Shown here: positions 17,536 to 25,593 of the stretch, one piece after another | How positions within the stretch are numbered: position 1 is the first letter of the stretch | How the letters are laid out: each line of letters opens with the position of its first letter | Assembly (NCBI GenBank): GCA_002483765.1 | Contig: DLIO01000111.1 | Location: 25,108-71,100 of the forward strand | Direction: 5' to 3' | Source: Lentisphaeria bacterium UBA7640 | Lineage (GTDB): Bacteria > Verrucomicrobiota > Lentisphaeria > Victivallales > Victivallaceae | DNA: 45,993 bases | The notes under the pieces: generated by a model | Database searches by the model: none | Seen by the model: the letters and a program-made list of their open reading frames with translations, nothing else | Told to the model about the DNA's origin: nothing | Position numbers and translations under genes: made by a program

Positions 17536-17566
17536 AAACCAACCATTTAACACTATATTTAATCTC

Positions 17567-18631
17567 ATGTTAAAGATCATGAAAAATTATTTCTCTGCCA
17601 TATCTCTCACGCTAGGGTTTGCTTTGCTCTTGCTAATTTTCGGATGCTCTAGTCCTGAAGTGAAGGTTTTACCTCCACTTCCTGAAACTTCAGAATTTAT
17701 CCAAAATGCCGCTACGGTAAAAACAAGTTTTGACACGTTGAAAAACACAGTGGCATTTATTTCGAGCGACACCTACGATGTTTATCGTCATGCGCCCCAA
17801 GAATTGGCGCGTCGAATGAAAATGGTCGGCATAAAACAATGCTTTTTAATTCTTTCTGAGCATACTCCAAAACATTTGGGCGAAAATGATTTACGACAAT
17901 TGATAGTTGCGCTAAAACAACAAGAAATTAGTTTTTGCTTAGCTTTTGATCCACGTAGTTTTTACAACCAAGGACAGCGCTGGTTAGTGCGTCCGCAAAA
18001 TGTCGATAAAAACAGTAAGTTATTTTCTCAAATTAACCAATTTATGACATTCAACGACGCCAGCGAACCCGACGCTAAATTTAACGGAATTGCTATAATT
18101 TTAGCGCCGCAGTTAATGAGGAGTAGTACTAAAAACAATCATCTTTATGCTTGGAGTGAAAAAAACTACGGTGTTGGTTTGGATAACGACAAATTGACAG
18201 TTGCTGCTGTCCAGCTCTCCAAAAAAATTGCCCAACTCGTTAAGCCATTAAAATTCACAATAATTATTCCTGACTTTATCCACATCAAGGCTACTGAAGG
18301 CAAATTATCAACAGGCCGAGTCGAAGATTTTGCTGGTTTTACTGATCAGTTAATCGTTATGGCGTTTGCGCCGTCTTTAAAAGAAACGCTAGCCAAAATA
18401 TCCCAGCACGCTGAAGTTGCAGCAACGCTCGACCTAGAATTGATTCCTTGCATCCTAGCCCACAACGATCATTACCGCGAAATTACTGATTCGATTTGCA
18501 ACCGCTCTTTTGCCGATTTCGCGACAGATTTACAAACAACTATGCCTGAATTTATCGACGATCGAGGTATTGATGGCATAGCGGTTATCTATTGGCGTGG
18601 CTTAGAAATTCTTTTAGAAAAATTTAATTAG
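17567..18631 (+). CDS. Unknown lipoprotein
   Basis: I do not recognise the family. The protein has 354 residues (350 if it starts at the second ATG, 17579). A hydrophobic signal ends in LLLLIFGC, with Cys27 as probable lipid-attachment site. The mature part alternates strand and helix (MKMVGIKQCFLILSEH, QQEISFCLAFDP, FNGIAIILAP, FTIIIPDFI, DQLIVMAFAP, ELIPCILAHND, IDGIAVIYWRG), a rhythm like a TIM barrel such as those of glycosidase-like proteins. No acidic catalytic pair can be named. It lies between thiH and nrdR with 8 bases to nrdR, so it may share a transcript with it. Confidence 0.65.
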   Translation: MLKIMKNYFSAISLTLGFALLLLIFGCSSPEVKVLPPLPETSEFIQNAATVKTSFDTLKNTVAFISSDTYDVYRHAPQELARRMKMVGIKQCFLILSEHTPKHLGENDLRQLIVALKQQEISFCLAFDPRSFYNQGQRWLVRPQNVDKNSKLFSQINQFMTFNDASEPDAKFNGIAIILAPQLMRSSTKNNHLYAWSEKNYGVGLDNDKLTVAAVQLSKKIAQLVKPLKFTIIIPDFIHIKATEGKLSTGRVEDFAGFTDQLIVMAFAPSLKETLAKISQHAEVAATLDLELIPCILAHNDHYREITDSICNRSFADFATDLQTTMPEFIDDRGIDGIAVIYWRGLEILLEKFN

Positions 18632-18639
18632 GTGAAATA

Positions 18640-19101
18640 ATGCGTTGTCCAAAATGCCAATTCCAAGATGATAAAGTGATTGATTCACGCGCAGTAAAGG
18701 ATGGTTCCGGAGTGCGTAGACGCCGCGAATGTCTAAATTGCGGGCATCGATTCTCTACTTACGAAGGGATTATTTATTCCGAGCTAAAAGTAATTAAAAA
18801 AGATGGCATAATCGAGGATTTTGATCGCGATAAATTACGGCGTGGCATTGAAAACGCTTGTTATAAACGTCCCGTGCTCTCTGAAGCTATTGATCGTGCC
18901 GTTGATGAAATTACCATCGCTATCCAACGCGGTTACGACCGGGAAATCCCATCTTCAGAACTCGGACGCTTGGTCATGGAGGCGCTGTTAAAGCTCGACA
19001 AAGTCGCATACGTCAGATTTGCCTCTGTTTATCGTGATTTTCAGGCCGTAGATAGTTTCCGAGAAATCATTCAAGAAATAGATTCGGCAGAAAAGTCTTG
19101 A
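18640..19101 (+). CDS. nrdR: Transcriptional repressor NrdR
   Basis: A 153-residue protein of exact NrdR length. The N-terminal zinc ribbon is MRCPKC with CLNCGHRFST, followed by an ATP-cone (about residues 48-138: VIKKDGIIEDFDRDKLRRGI through VAYVRFASVYRDF). It senses dATP/ATP and represses ribonucleotide reductase genes by binding NrdR boxes. AGGTGA before the start. No ribonucleotide reductase gene is in the window, but the next gene encodes a second ATP-cone-like protein. Confidence 0.96.
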   Translation: MRCPKCQFQDDKVIDSRAVKDGSGVRRRRECLNCGHRFSTYEGIIYSELKVIKKDGIIEDFDRDKLRRGIENACYKRPVLSEAIDRAVDEITIAIQRGYDREIPSSELGRLVMEALLKLDKVAYVRFASVYRDFQAVDSFREIIQEIDSAEKS

Positions 19102-19103
19102 CG

Positions 19104-20072
19104 ATGATAAAGTTAGCCGGAAATACCATTATGATCACCGCCGAGTCTGGCGAAGCCACTCCTTTTGATCCAGAATTAATCCAAACTAGCATTGTCGGCA
19201 GTTTTAAGGCTGCTGGTATCCATGATCAGTGGTTAGCCGAGGATATTGCAATGGCGGTGGAGTTTGCGCTTGCACAAAATGTCTCCGCGAATAAAACTTT
19301 TTCAGCTTCAGAGATAAATAGTACCATTGTTAAAATCTTGGAAGACAACGGTTTTCCAGAGGCATCTGAACACTATCGCAATTATAATTCATTCGCAAAA
19401 ATAACCATTAACGCTGATCCCGATACGGTGAAAGTACTATTAGAGCGACAACTGGCATTACACGGCACTATATTGCAAGAAACAGTTGATAAAGTGGTTG
19501 CCGCAGCTCAACGCCTGGGTATCGAATATGCAGCTCCCGCACTTTATTTGGAAATGGCACGTCATTTCAAAACCGTAACGGCGCCATTACCAACATTAGC
19601 TTCATTGCCCGCGACTGCACATTTACCTGTAACCCCTAAACCTCGTTATCTGCTCACTACCGCGGAAATAAATGCCGCATTGAGTCCTGAATCAAGACAG
19701 ATGATTGACGCAGGAATTGTCTTACCCAAAGGGATCAGCTCGATCTCTAATTCTTTAATTTTGGAATTGCGCTTATCAAAATTAGCTGCACATTTAGAAT
19801 TTGAACCTGTTATTACTGAGATGATGTTAATGCCACACTTTAACATCGCTGCCACTGCCCTCAATGAGTGCTTTCTAAGAACTCGGGAACTGATGGCTGA
19901 AAAATGGAACCCCGCTACCATTCCGGTTTTTTTATCTGTCCCTGACATGTCAGTTTTCGCAGTAAAATATCTAGAAGCAGAATGGCCTGAAGCAAAAAAA
20001 GATTGCCGCTACCTTTTAACCTGCCTCAGTAAATCATTAAACTTTGATCTCTTTAATACCCGCATGGCTTAA
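19104..20072 (+). CDS. ATP-cone-like protein of unknown function next to nrdR
   Basis: A 322-residue protein. An in-frame TTG at 19098 would overlap nrdR; the ATG at 19104, two bases after the nrdR stop, is likelier. The first ~95 residues follow the ATP-cone pattern: a basic strand (MIKLAGN), FDPELIQTSIVGSF, a helical middle, TFSASEINSTIVKILEDNGFPEASEHYRNY. The remaining ~220 residues are mixed alpha/beta and not recognised; they resemble neither the NrdA/NrdD catalytic domains nor a DNA-binding zinc ribbon. The tight coupling suggests that it senses nucleotides together with NrdR or modifies its response. That is inference. Confidence 0.65.
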   Translation: MIKLAGNTIMITAESGEATPFDPELIQTSIVGSFKAAGIHDQWLAEDIAMAVEFALAQNVSANKTFSASEINSTIVKILEDNGFPEASEHYRNYNSFAKITINADPDTVKVLLERQLALHGTILQETVDKVVAAAQRLGIEYAAPALYLEMARHFKTVTAPLPTLASLPATAHLPVTPKPRYLLTTAEINAALSPESRQMIDAGIVLPKGISSISNSLILELRLSKLAAHLEFEPVITEMMLMPHFNIAATALNECFLRTRELMAEKWNPATIPVFLSVPDMSVFAVKYLEAEWPEAKKDCRYLLTCLSKSLNFDLFNTRMA

Positions 20073-20495
20073 CAATACCTCAAGCATTAACATCCCAGAT
20101 AGAAACCTTGAAGAGCTCACCATCACCTTAACACGATTCTTTCATTCTAATTTCTAGATTTCTGAAGTACCCGTTATATTTTTCACAAATACTAGACATG
20201 GTTGGATTTCAAAACGAGGAGTTGAAAAAACAAACCAGCTGCGTTAAAGTATTTCTCAATAAAGATTCGTTGTATCAAGCGGCACAGCGATATTGATATA
20301 ACTTGAGGGACCACAACAACTCAAATCAAAGGGGTGCATAGCGATTCCAAGTACAATATTTCCCTATGATGTACAGATTTTTGTTCCGTAGCCTTTTTGA
20401 GATGAGGATGATGTTGGCGCTGTCCCAGCAAATTGTTGAATTTTGATTCATGAATTCAGGATACCTAAATAGTTACGACGTTTTTATTAAAATCT
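20073..20495. other. Gap before ovoA, no clear feature
   Basis: About 420 bases without a recognisable gene. One frame (about 20223-20447) is nearly open but broken by two stops and matches nothing I know. No strong promoter, tRNA or palindrome was found. Confidence 0.4.
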
Positions 20496-20506
20496 GGAGG
20501 AGGAGG
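20496..20506 (+). promoter_or_regulatory. Very strong ribosome binding site of ovoA
   Basis: GGAGGAGGAGG, six bases before the ATG at 20513. It decides the start against an in-frame ATG at 20450, which has no such site. Confidence 0.8.
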
Positions 20507-20512
20507 TTAACT

Positions 20513-22627
20513 ATGTTAAAACAATATTTTCAGAGAACGCCTTTGCTCAATGGAGAAGACAGTAATGCCAAACGTGAAGAAATCCGCACTTATTTCCACA
20601 CCACCCAGGATCGCTATGAAAATCTTTTTGAAACGTTGCGCACGGATGATGCATACTATAAAAAATCGATATCATTGCGCCATCCGCTGATCTTTTACTA
20701 TGGTCACACCTCGACTTTTTTTGTAAACAAACTGATTCTGGCTGGAGTGATCATTGAACGGATCAATCCCGCGCTAGAATCGATTTGTGCCGTCGGGGTC
20801 GATGAAATGAGTTGGGACGATTTGGACACCACACACTACGAATGGCCGACAGTCGAAACGGTACACAACTACCGGCGTACTACCCGTAACTTAGTTGACA
20901 AACTCATTAGTGAGCTACCATTAACTCTACCGATTACTTGGGAAAGTCCCTGGTGGGTGATCCTAATGGGGGTTGAACATGAACGCATTCACCTAGAAAC
21001 TTCCTCGGTTTTAATCCGTCAACATAAACTCGAATACGTGAAGACACACCCTGACTGGAGGCCCTGCCAAGAATCTGGCGACGCTCCGCAAAACCGTTTG
21101 ATTGAGATTCAAGCTGGCACAATTCAGCTCGGCAAAGATTTTGCAAATCCGCTTACCTACGGTTGGGATAATGAATTTGGACACCATGAAGCAACCGTGC
21201 CGACCTTTCAGGCCAGCGAATACTTAGTCAGCAACGGGGAGTTTCTGAAATTTGTGCAAGCAAATGGCTACACAACAACAAAACATTGGGAGAAAGAAGG
21301 TCTCTCTTGGCTCAAATTTAGCGCTGCCCAATATCCGACTTTTTGGATTAAAAAAGATTCCGAGTGGCAACTACGTTTAATGACGGAAGTGATTTCGATG
21401 CCCTGGAATTGGCCAGTCGAGGTCAACTATCACGAAGCGAAAGCGTTTTGTAACTGGAAAGCAGCCAACACTGGCCAAACAGTCAGGCTACCGACTGAGG
21501 ATGAATGGTATCGACTTTACGATTCGAGCAATTTAACCAATGTGCCATTCAATAAGCCTGCTGCCGGCAATCTTCATTTGGATTATTACGCGTCCAGTTG
21601 CCCGGTCAATAAATTTAAGCAAGGGAGATTATTTGATGTCGTAGGCAACGTCTGGCAATGGACGGAAACGCCAATTTACCCGTTTGCAGGCTTCGACGTC
21701 CATCCGATTTATGATGATTTTACAACGCCCACGTTCGATGATCAGCACAACTTGATCAAAGGCGGTTCCTGGATCGCCTGTGGTAATGAAACCCTACGAA
21801 GTGCCCGTTACGCCTTCCGCCGACATTTTTTTCAACATGCGGGATTCCGTTATGTTGTTGCTGACCCGCCGCCAGCACAATACAGTTCTCGTTATGAAAC
21901 TGACAAGATGCTCACCGAGTATGCTGAGTTTCATTACGGTGATGCTTATTTTAACGTGCCCAATTTCCCAGCAACACTAGCTGCAATAGCTATCGCAGCC
22001 ATGGGCGATCGGCCGGCACGCAAAGCACTCGACTTGGGATGCGCAGCAGGTCGCGCCAGTTTTGAACTTGCACGCCATTTTGATCAGGTCTCTGGAGTAG
22101 ATTTTTCTGCACGGCTTATCGGACAAGGGGTACAAATGCTACAACAAGGCATGCTCCATTACACGCTCACTGATGAAGGCGACCTAGTTTCCTACAAAGA
22201 GCGTTCACTGGCCAATCTTGACTTAAATAACGTCAAAGGAGAGGTGGAGTTTTTTCAAGGTGATGCCTGCAACTTGAAACCGATCTTTTCTGGCTACGAC
22301 CTGATTTTGGCGGCTAATTTAATCGACCGCCTTTACGATCCGGTAAAATTACTAAGTACAATTCAGACGCGTTTGACGGCTGGCGGTTTATTATTAATTG
22401 CCTCTCCTTATACATGGTTAGCGGAGCATACTGAAAAAAAACGATGGCTCGGTGGCTATAAGAAGGATGGTGAAAACTTCACTACCTTAGATGGCCTTAA
22501 AGAACTTTTAGGACAACACTTTAAGCTCATTAAAGAGCCACAAACTGTACCTTTTGTGATTCGAGAAACCAAACGCAAATTCCAGCACTCGTTATCAGAA
22601 ATGACTATCTGGGAAAAACTACCTTGA
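20513..22627 (+). CDS. ovoA: 5-histidylcysteine sulfoxide synthase / mercaptohistidine N-methyltransferase (ovothiol)
   Basis: A 704-residue three-part enzyme. The DinB-like domain (about 20-180) has the iron-binding HX3HXE motif as His156, His160 and Glu162 in GVEHERIHLETSS. The FGE/sulfatase-modifying domain (about 185-460) contains YGWDNEFGHHEA, VRLPTEDEWYRL and VGNVWQWTE. The SAM methyltransferase (about 490-690) has ALDLGCAAGRASFELA. The stretch SPWWVILMGVEHERIHLE and the fused methyltransferase indicate OvoA rather than EgtB. It joins cysteine to histidine C5 as a sulfoxide, then methylates the later 4-mercaptohistidine to ovothiol A. ovoB follows. Confidence 0.93.
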   Translation: MLKQYFQRTPLLNGEDSNAKREEIRTYFHTTQDRYENLFETLRTDDAYYKKSISLRHPLIFYYGHTSTFFVNKLILAGVIIERINPALESICAVGVDEMSWDDLDTTHYEWPTVETVHNYRRTTRNLVDKLISELPLTLPITWESPWWVILMGVEHERIHLETSSVLIRQHKLEYVKTHPDWRPCQESGDAPQNRLIEIQAGTIQLGKDFANPLTYGWDNEFGHHEATVPTFQASEYLVSNGEFLKFVQANGYTTTKHWEKEGLSWLKFSAAQYPTFWIKKDSEWQLRLMTEVISMPWNWPVEVNYHEAKAFCNWKAANTGQTVRLPTEDEWYRLYDSSNLTNVPFNKPAAGNLHLDYYASSCPVNKFKQGRLFDVVGNVWQWTETPIYPFAGFDVHPIYDDFTTPTFDDQHNLIKGGSWIACGNETLRSARYAFRRHFFQHAGFRYVVADPPPAQYSSRYETDKMLTEYAEFHYGDAYFNVPNFPATLAAIAIAAMGDRPARKALDLGCAAGRASFELARHFDQVSGVDFSARLIGQGVQMLQQGMLHYTLTDEGDLVSYKERSLANLDLNNVKGEVEFFQGDACNLKPIFSGYDLILAANLIDRLYDPVKLLSTIQTRLTAGGLLLIASPYTWLAEHTEKKRWLGGYKKDGENFTTLDGLKELLGQHFKLIKEPQTVPFVIRETKRKFQHSLSEMTIWEKLP

Positions 22628-22640
22628 TGAAAACCTAACA

Positions 22641-22680
22641 GCCAAAAAAGAGAAAACGCGTAGTCCTCACTCTCTTTGGC
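22641..22680 (+). promoter_or_regulatory. Hairpin between ovoA and ovoB
   Basis: GCCAAA pairs with TTTGGC, and inside it AGAG with CTCT (with a small bulge), ending a few bases before the TTGGAG that serves ovoB. No T-run follows, so it may tune ovoB translation or mRNA stability rather than terminate. Confidence 0.35.
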
Positions 22681-22697
22681 CAATTGGAGTAACAATT

Positions 22698-23933
22698 ATG
22701 ATCGAAAAATCGAGTTCAAATATTAGTCCCCAACCGACAGCCAACACTTCAAGCGAAGTATTTTACGACTTTGACTGCAAAGTCAACCGCGCTGGCAGCC
22801 ATAGTGTTAAATATGACGCACGGCAAAATGTATTCGGTAAAGCTGACGTGACCCCTTTATGGGTGGCAGACATGGATTTCGCCGCGCCACCAGCGATTAC
22901 GGAAGCACTGATTGCGCGCGCACGTCACCCCATCTACGGCTATACCATCCTTCCCGACACGCTATATGAAGCGGTTATCAACTGGGTGCGGCGACGCCAT
23001 GGCTGGAATATTCCTCGTGAATGGATTGTCTTTTGTCCGGGCGTGGTCCCTTCATTAAACGCGGCGGTGAAAGCTTTTACCAAGGTCGGCGATTCAGTGA
23101 TCATACAGCCCCCCATTTATCCGCCTTTTTTTTCAACCATTACCAATAACTGCCGAAAACTACTGCCCAATCCGTTACGTTTGAAAAATGGCAAATACAC
23201 GATGGACTTTGGACATTTGGCGCAATGCGCTAAACAAGCTCATCTATTATTACTCTGCTCGCCACACAATCCAGTCGGAAGGGTCTGGGAGCAACAGGAG
23301 CTTGCTTCCCTGTTAGAAATTGCTGAAAAATACGACTTACTGATTGTTTCCGACGAAATCCATTCCGACTTGATCTACCCCGGGCACAAACACCACGTCG
23401 TGGCCGCCATGACAGAAAATCCCGCTCGCGTAATCACTGCCTTATCACCCAGTAAAACTTTTAACATCCCTGGATTGAATCTTTCTGCACTTATTATTTC
23501 CGATGAAAAACTCCGGGCCAAGATGACCCAAGTTTTTAACGCGATGCATGTCAATGCCGCCAACCCTTTCAACATCGTTGCTTTTGAAACAGCGTATTGG
23601 GAAGGCGAACCATGGCTGGAGGCATTGTTAAGTTACCTACAAGCCACACGTGAGGCCGTTGAAGCATATCTCGTGGATCATCTGCCAGAAATTAAACTGA
23701 TTCAGCCACAAGGCACTTATCTTTTATGGCTGGATTGCCGAGGCCTAAATATGAATGACGCACAACTCAAAGAGTTCTTTGTCCACAAAGCCGGTATCGG
23801 TATGAATCCAGGAACGCAATTTGGCGAGTTGGAAGGCAACGGCTTTATGCGCCTAAATATTGGCGCGCCCCGTAAGGTCATCTTAACCGCGCTCCAACAA
23901 ATCAAAAGAGCGTGGGATGAATCCACGCATTGA
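22698..23933 (+). CDS. ovoB: PLP-dependent C-S lyase, probable ovothiol sulfoxide lyase
   Basis: A 411-residue fold-type I PLP enzyme of the MalY/PatB kind. The cofactor lysine is Lys253 (SPSKTFNIPGLN); the Asp pairing with the pyridine nitrogen lies in IVSDEIHSDL, and CSPHNPVGRVW and the C-terminal MRLNIGAPR (Arg for the substrate carboxylate) are present. Directly after ovoA, the best reading is OvoB, which cleaves 5-histidylcysteine sulfoxide to 4-mercaptohistidine. Alone it would be called a cystathionine beta-lyase-like enzyme. The gene has a clear GGAG before its start. Confidence 0.85.
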   Translation: MIEKSSSNISPQPTANTSSEVFYDFDCKVNRAGSHSVKYDARQNVFGKADVTPLWVADMDFAAPPAITEALIARARHPIYGYTILPDTLYEAVINWVRRRHGWNIPREWIVFCPGVVPSLNAAVKAFTKVGDSVIIQPPIYPPFFSTITNNCRKLLPNPLRLKNGKYTMDFGHLAQCAKQAHLLLLCSPHNPVGRVWEQQELASLLEIAEKYDLLIVSDEIHSDLIYPGHKHHVVAAMTENPARVITALSPSKTFNIPGLNLSALIISDEKLRAKMTQVFNAMHVNAANPFNIVAFETAYWEGEPWLEALLSYLQATREAVEAYLVDHLPEIKLIQPQGTYLLWLDCRGLNMNDAQLKEFFVHKAGIGMNPGTQFGELEGNGFMRLNIGAPRKVILTALQQIKRAWDESTH

Positions 23934-23954
23934 CTATCAGGACACTAATATCGT

Positions 23955-24524
23955 ATGAAACCATCTTCACAATCACCGGCTACAGTGCTGACAATCGGCC
24001 ATTCGACGCACCCGCTTACAGAATTTATTCACCTGCTTCAAGCTCACTCTGTGACATCTGTAGTAGACGTACGCACAATACCGCGTTCGCGACACAATCC
24101 GCAATTTAACCGCGATATCTTACCTACTTCATTGCAAACTGCGGGAATTAGTTACATTCATCTGCCAGGTCTCGGTGGGCTACGCCATACGACTAAAAAC
24201 TCCATCAATATGGGATGGCGCAACGCGTCTTTCCGTGGATTCGCCGATTATATGCAGACACCAGAGTTTGAAACAGCTTTGAACAAATTGATCCAATTAA
24301 CGAATCAAGAACGGGTTGCCTTGATGTGCGCAGAAGCAGTGCCGTGGCGTTGCCATCGCTCATTGATTGCCGACGCCTTACTGGTTCGCGGCATTCCGGT
24401 GGAGGATATCATGAACGCAAAGCATCGCCAGCTCCATAAGCTCACCTCGTTTGCCCAAGTAACAGGCGCCCACATCATCTATCCTGATGAAGAAACTACT
24501 ACACACACCATAGACAACGACTAA
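23955..24524 (+). CDS. DUF488-family protein
   Basis: A 189-residue protein with the DUF488 hallmarks: TIGHSTHPLTEFIHLL at the start, VVDVRTIPRSRHNPQFN, YIHLPGLGGLR, and near the end ALMCAEAVPWRCHRSLIAD with a conserved Cys and His. The biochemical role of the family is unknown. It begins 21 bases after ovoB and is probably co-transcribed, which may point to a thiol- or stress-linked task. It ends 8 bases from the end of the convergent AraC gene. Confidence 0.88.
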   Translation: MKPSSQSPATVLTIGHSTHPLTEFIHLLQAHSVTSVVDVRTIPRSRHNPQFNRDILPTSLQTAGISYIHLPGLGGLRHTTKNSINMGWRNASFRGFADYMQTPEFETALNKLIQLTNQERVALMCAEAVPWRCHRSLIADALLVRGIPVEDIMNAKHRQLHKLTSFAQVTGAHIIYPDEETTTHTIDND

Positions 24525-24532
24525 TAAATAAC

Positions 24533-25447
24533 TTATTCATTGATTCTGTAGAATGGCATTACTTTTTTACGAAATTCGCGTGGTGATACTCCTATTCTTT
24601 TTCTGAATTCTGATGAGAAATATAATGGGTTGGCATACCCGACGTTGTGGGCGATTTCTTGAATTTGCATGTCGGTGCTTAATAATAAAGATTTGGCATT
24701 TTTCATTTTTAACGTGATAAAATAATTGATTGGCGAAGTATTAAAATATTGTTGAAACGCGCGGTTTAAAGAGGTTGGTGCAGAATTTAGGGCTTCAGCC
24801 ATTTTTTTTAAACTTAATTGTCGTGACAAATGACGTCCCATCAGGTCTATCGCACGAACTAACAAATCCGGAGTGCTTTCTTGTTGTAGATTTTCTTCGA
24901 GTTCGAGTAGAAGCCTATAGGCCAAAACGGAACAGCGCCGTCTGAATCCATCTTTTTTGTCTTTAAGCTCAATGAAGCATTCACGCATGGTCTTTTCGAC
25001 CGTTTCCGAATTATTTAACTTAATGACGTCTTGTTTTATTAGTTTTGTTGTAATGAGTGCTCCGCCTAGTTCATGTCCACCCAACAAACACGCGAGCCGA
25101 TGACAATACCCTTCCGGGCCAGTCATAAATTCACTATTGCAATCATTATGGACTAAAAAAACATTTCCGGCCTCGACCCGATATTTTTTCTCATTTTGGA
25201 CAAAATACATTGAACCTTCCAGAACTAACTCAATCGAGAAAACTTCTGACGCTTCACGACGGCGATAATTTTTTTTAAAGCTGTGTGTGTCATTAACGCC
25301 GATTAAGCGCAAAGGCAGTGTTTCAGTCAACTCCAGCTGTATATCGTTATAAATCTCCCGGGTATAATATTTGTTATTGGCCGTAAACCAAATTTTCCCA
25401 ATACCGTCCGGCGAGAAAGATTTTATGTCATTTGAGTGTTTAAGCAT
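24533..25447 (-). CDS. AraC-family transcription regulator
   Basis: A 304-residue regulator. The N-terminal half (about 50-140) is cupin-like with FSIELVLEGSMYFVQ and YRVEAGNVFLV, the usual sugar-sensing jelly roll. The C-terminal ~100 residues hold two helix-turn-helix motifs: LSLKKMAEALNSAPTSLNRAF and IQEIAHNVGYANPLYFSSEF, ending in the family signature GVSPREFRKK. It is divergent from the glycan locus that starts at 25594 and most likely activates it in answer to a sugar. AAGG lies eight bases before the start. Confidence 0.92.
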   Translation of the reverse strand: MLKHSNDIKSFSPDGIGKIWFTANNKYYTREIYNDIQLELTETLPLRLIGVNDTHSFKKNYRRREASEVFSIELVLEGSMYFVQNEKKYRVEAGNVFLVHNDCNSEFMTGPEGYCHRLACLLGGHELGGALITTKLIKQDVIKLNNSETVEKTMRECFIELKDKKDGFRRRCSVLAYRLLLELEENLQQESTPDLLVRAIDLMGRHLSRQLSLKKMAEALNSAPTSLNRAFQQYFNTSPINYFITLKMKNAKSLLLSTDMQIQEIAHNVGYANPLYFSSEFRKRIGVSPREFRKKVMPFYRINE

Positions 25448-25522
25448 TTTACAACCTTATTTCTGAATAGTTAAAGTTTTATGTTTTTGGTAATATATCA
25501 TATATACAGCCCGTTTAAAGGG

Positions 25523-25551
25523 TTGTTTTAAATTGATATTGGCTATATAAT
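25523..25551 (+). promoter_or_regulatory. Promoter of the glycan locus
   Basis: TTGTTT (25523-25528), 17 bases, perfect TATAAT (25546-25551), in the divergent gap next to the AraC gene. Similar blocks TAGTTAAAGTTTTA (near 25466) and CAGCTAAAGTTTAG (near 25572) flank it and could be regulator sites; that part is weak. Confidence 0.5.
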
Positions 25552-25593
25552 TAGTTATTGATAAATAAAATCAGCTAAAGTTTAGGTTTATAA

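Noticed and set aside
20223..20447. Transposase or other gene relic
   Set aside because: The frame is broken by two stops and the translation shows no motif I can tie to any family.
20513..22627. EgtB (ergothioneine) instead of OvoA
   Set aside because: The fused C-terminal methyltransferase, the SPWW-x(5)-G-x-EHERIHLE form and the adjacent OvoB-like lyase fit OvoA.
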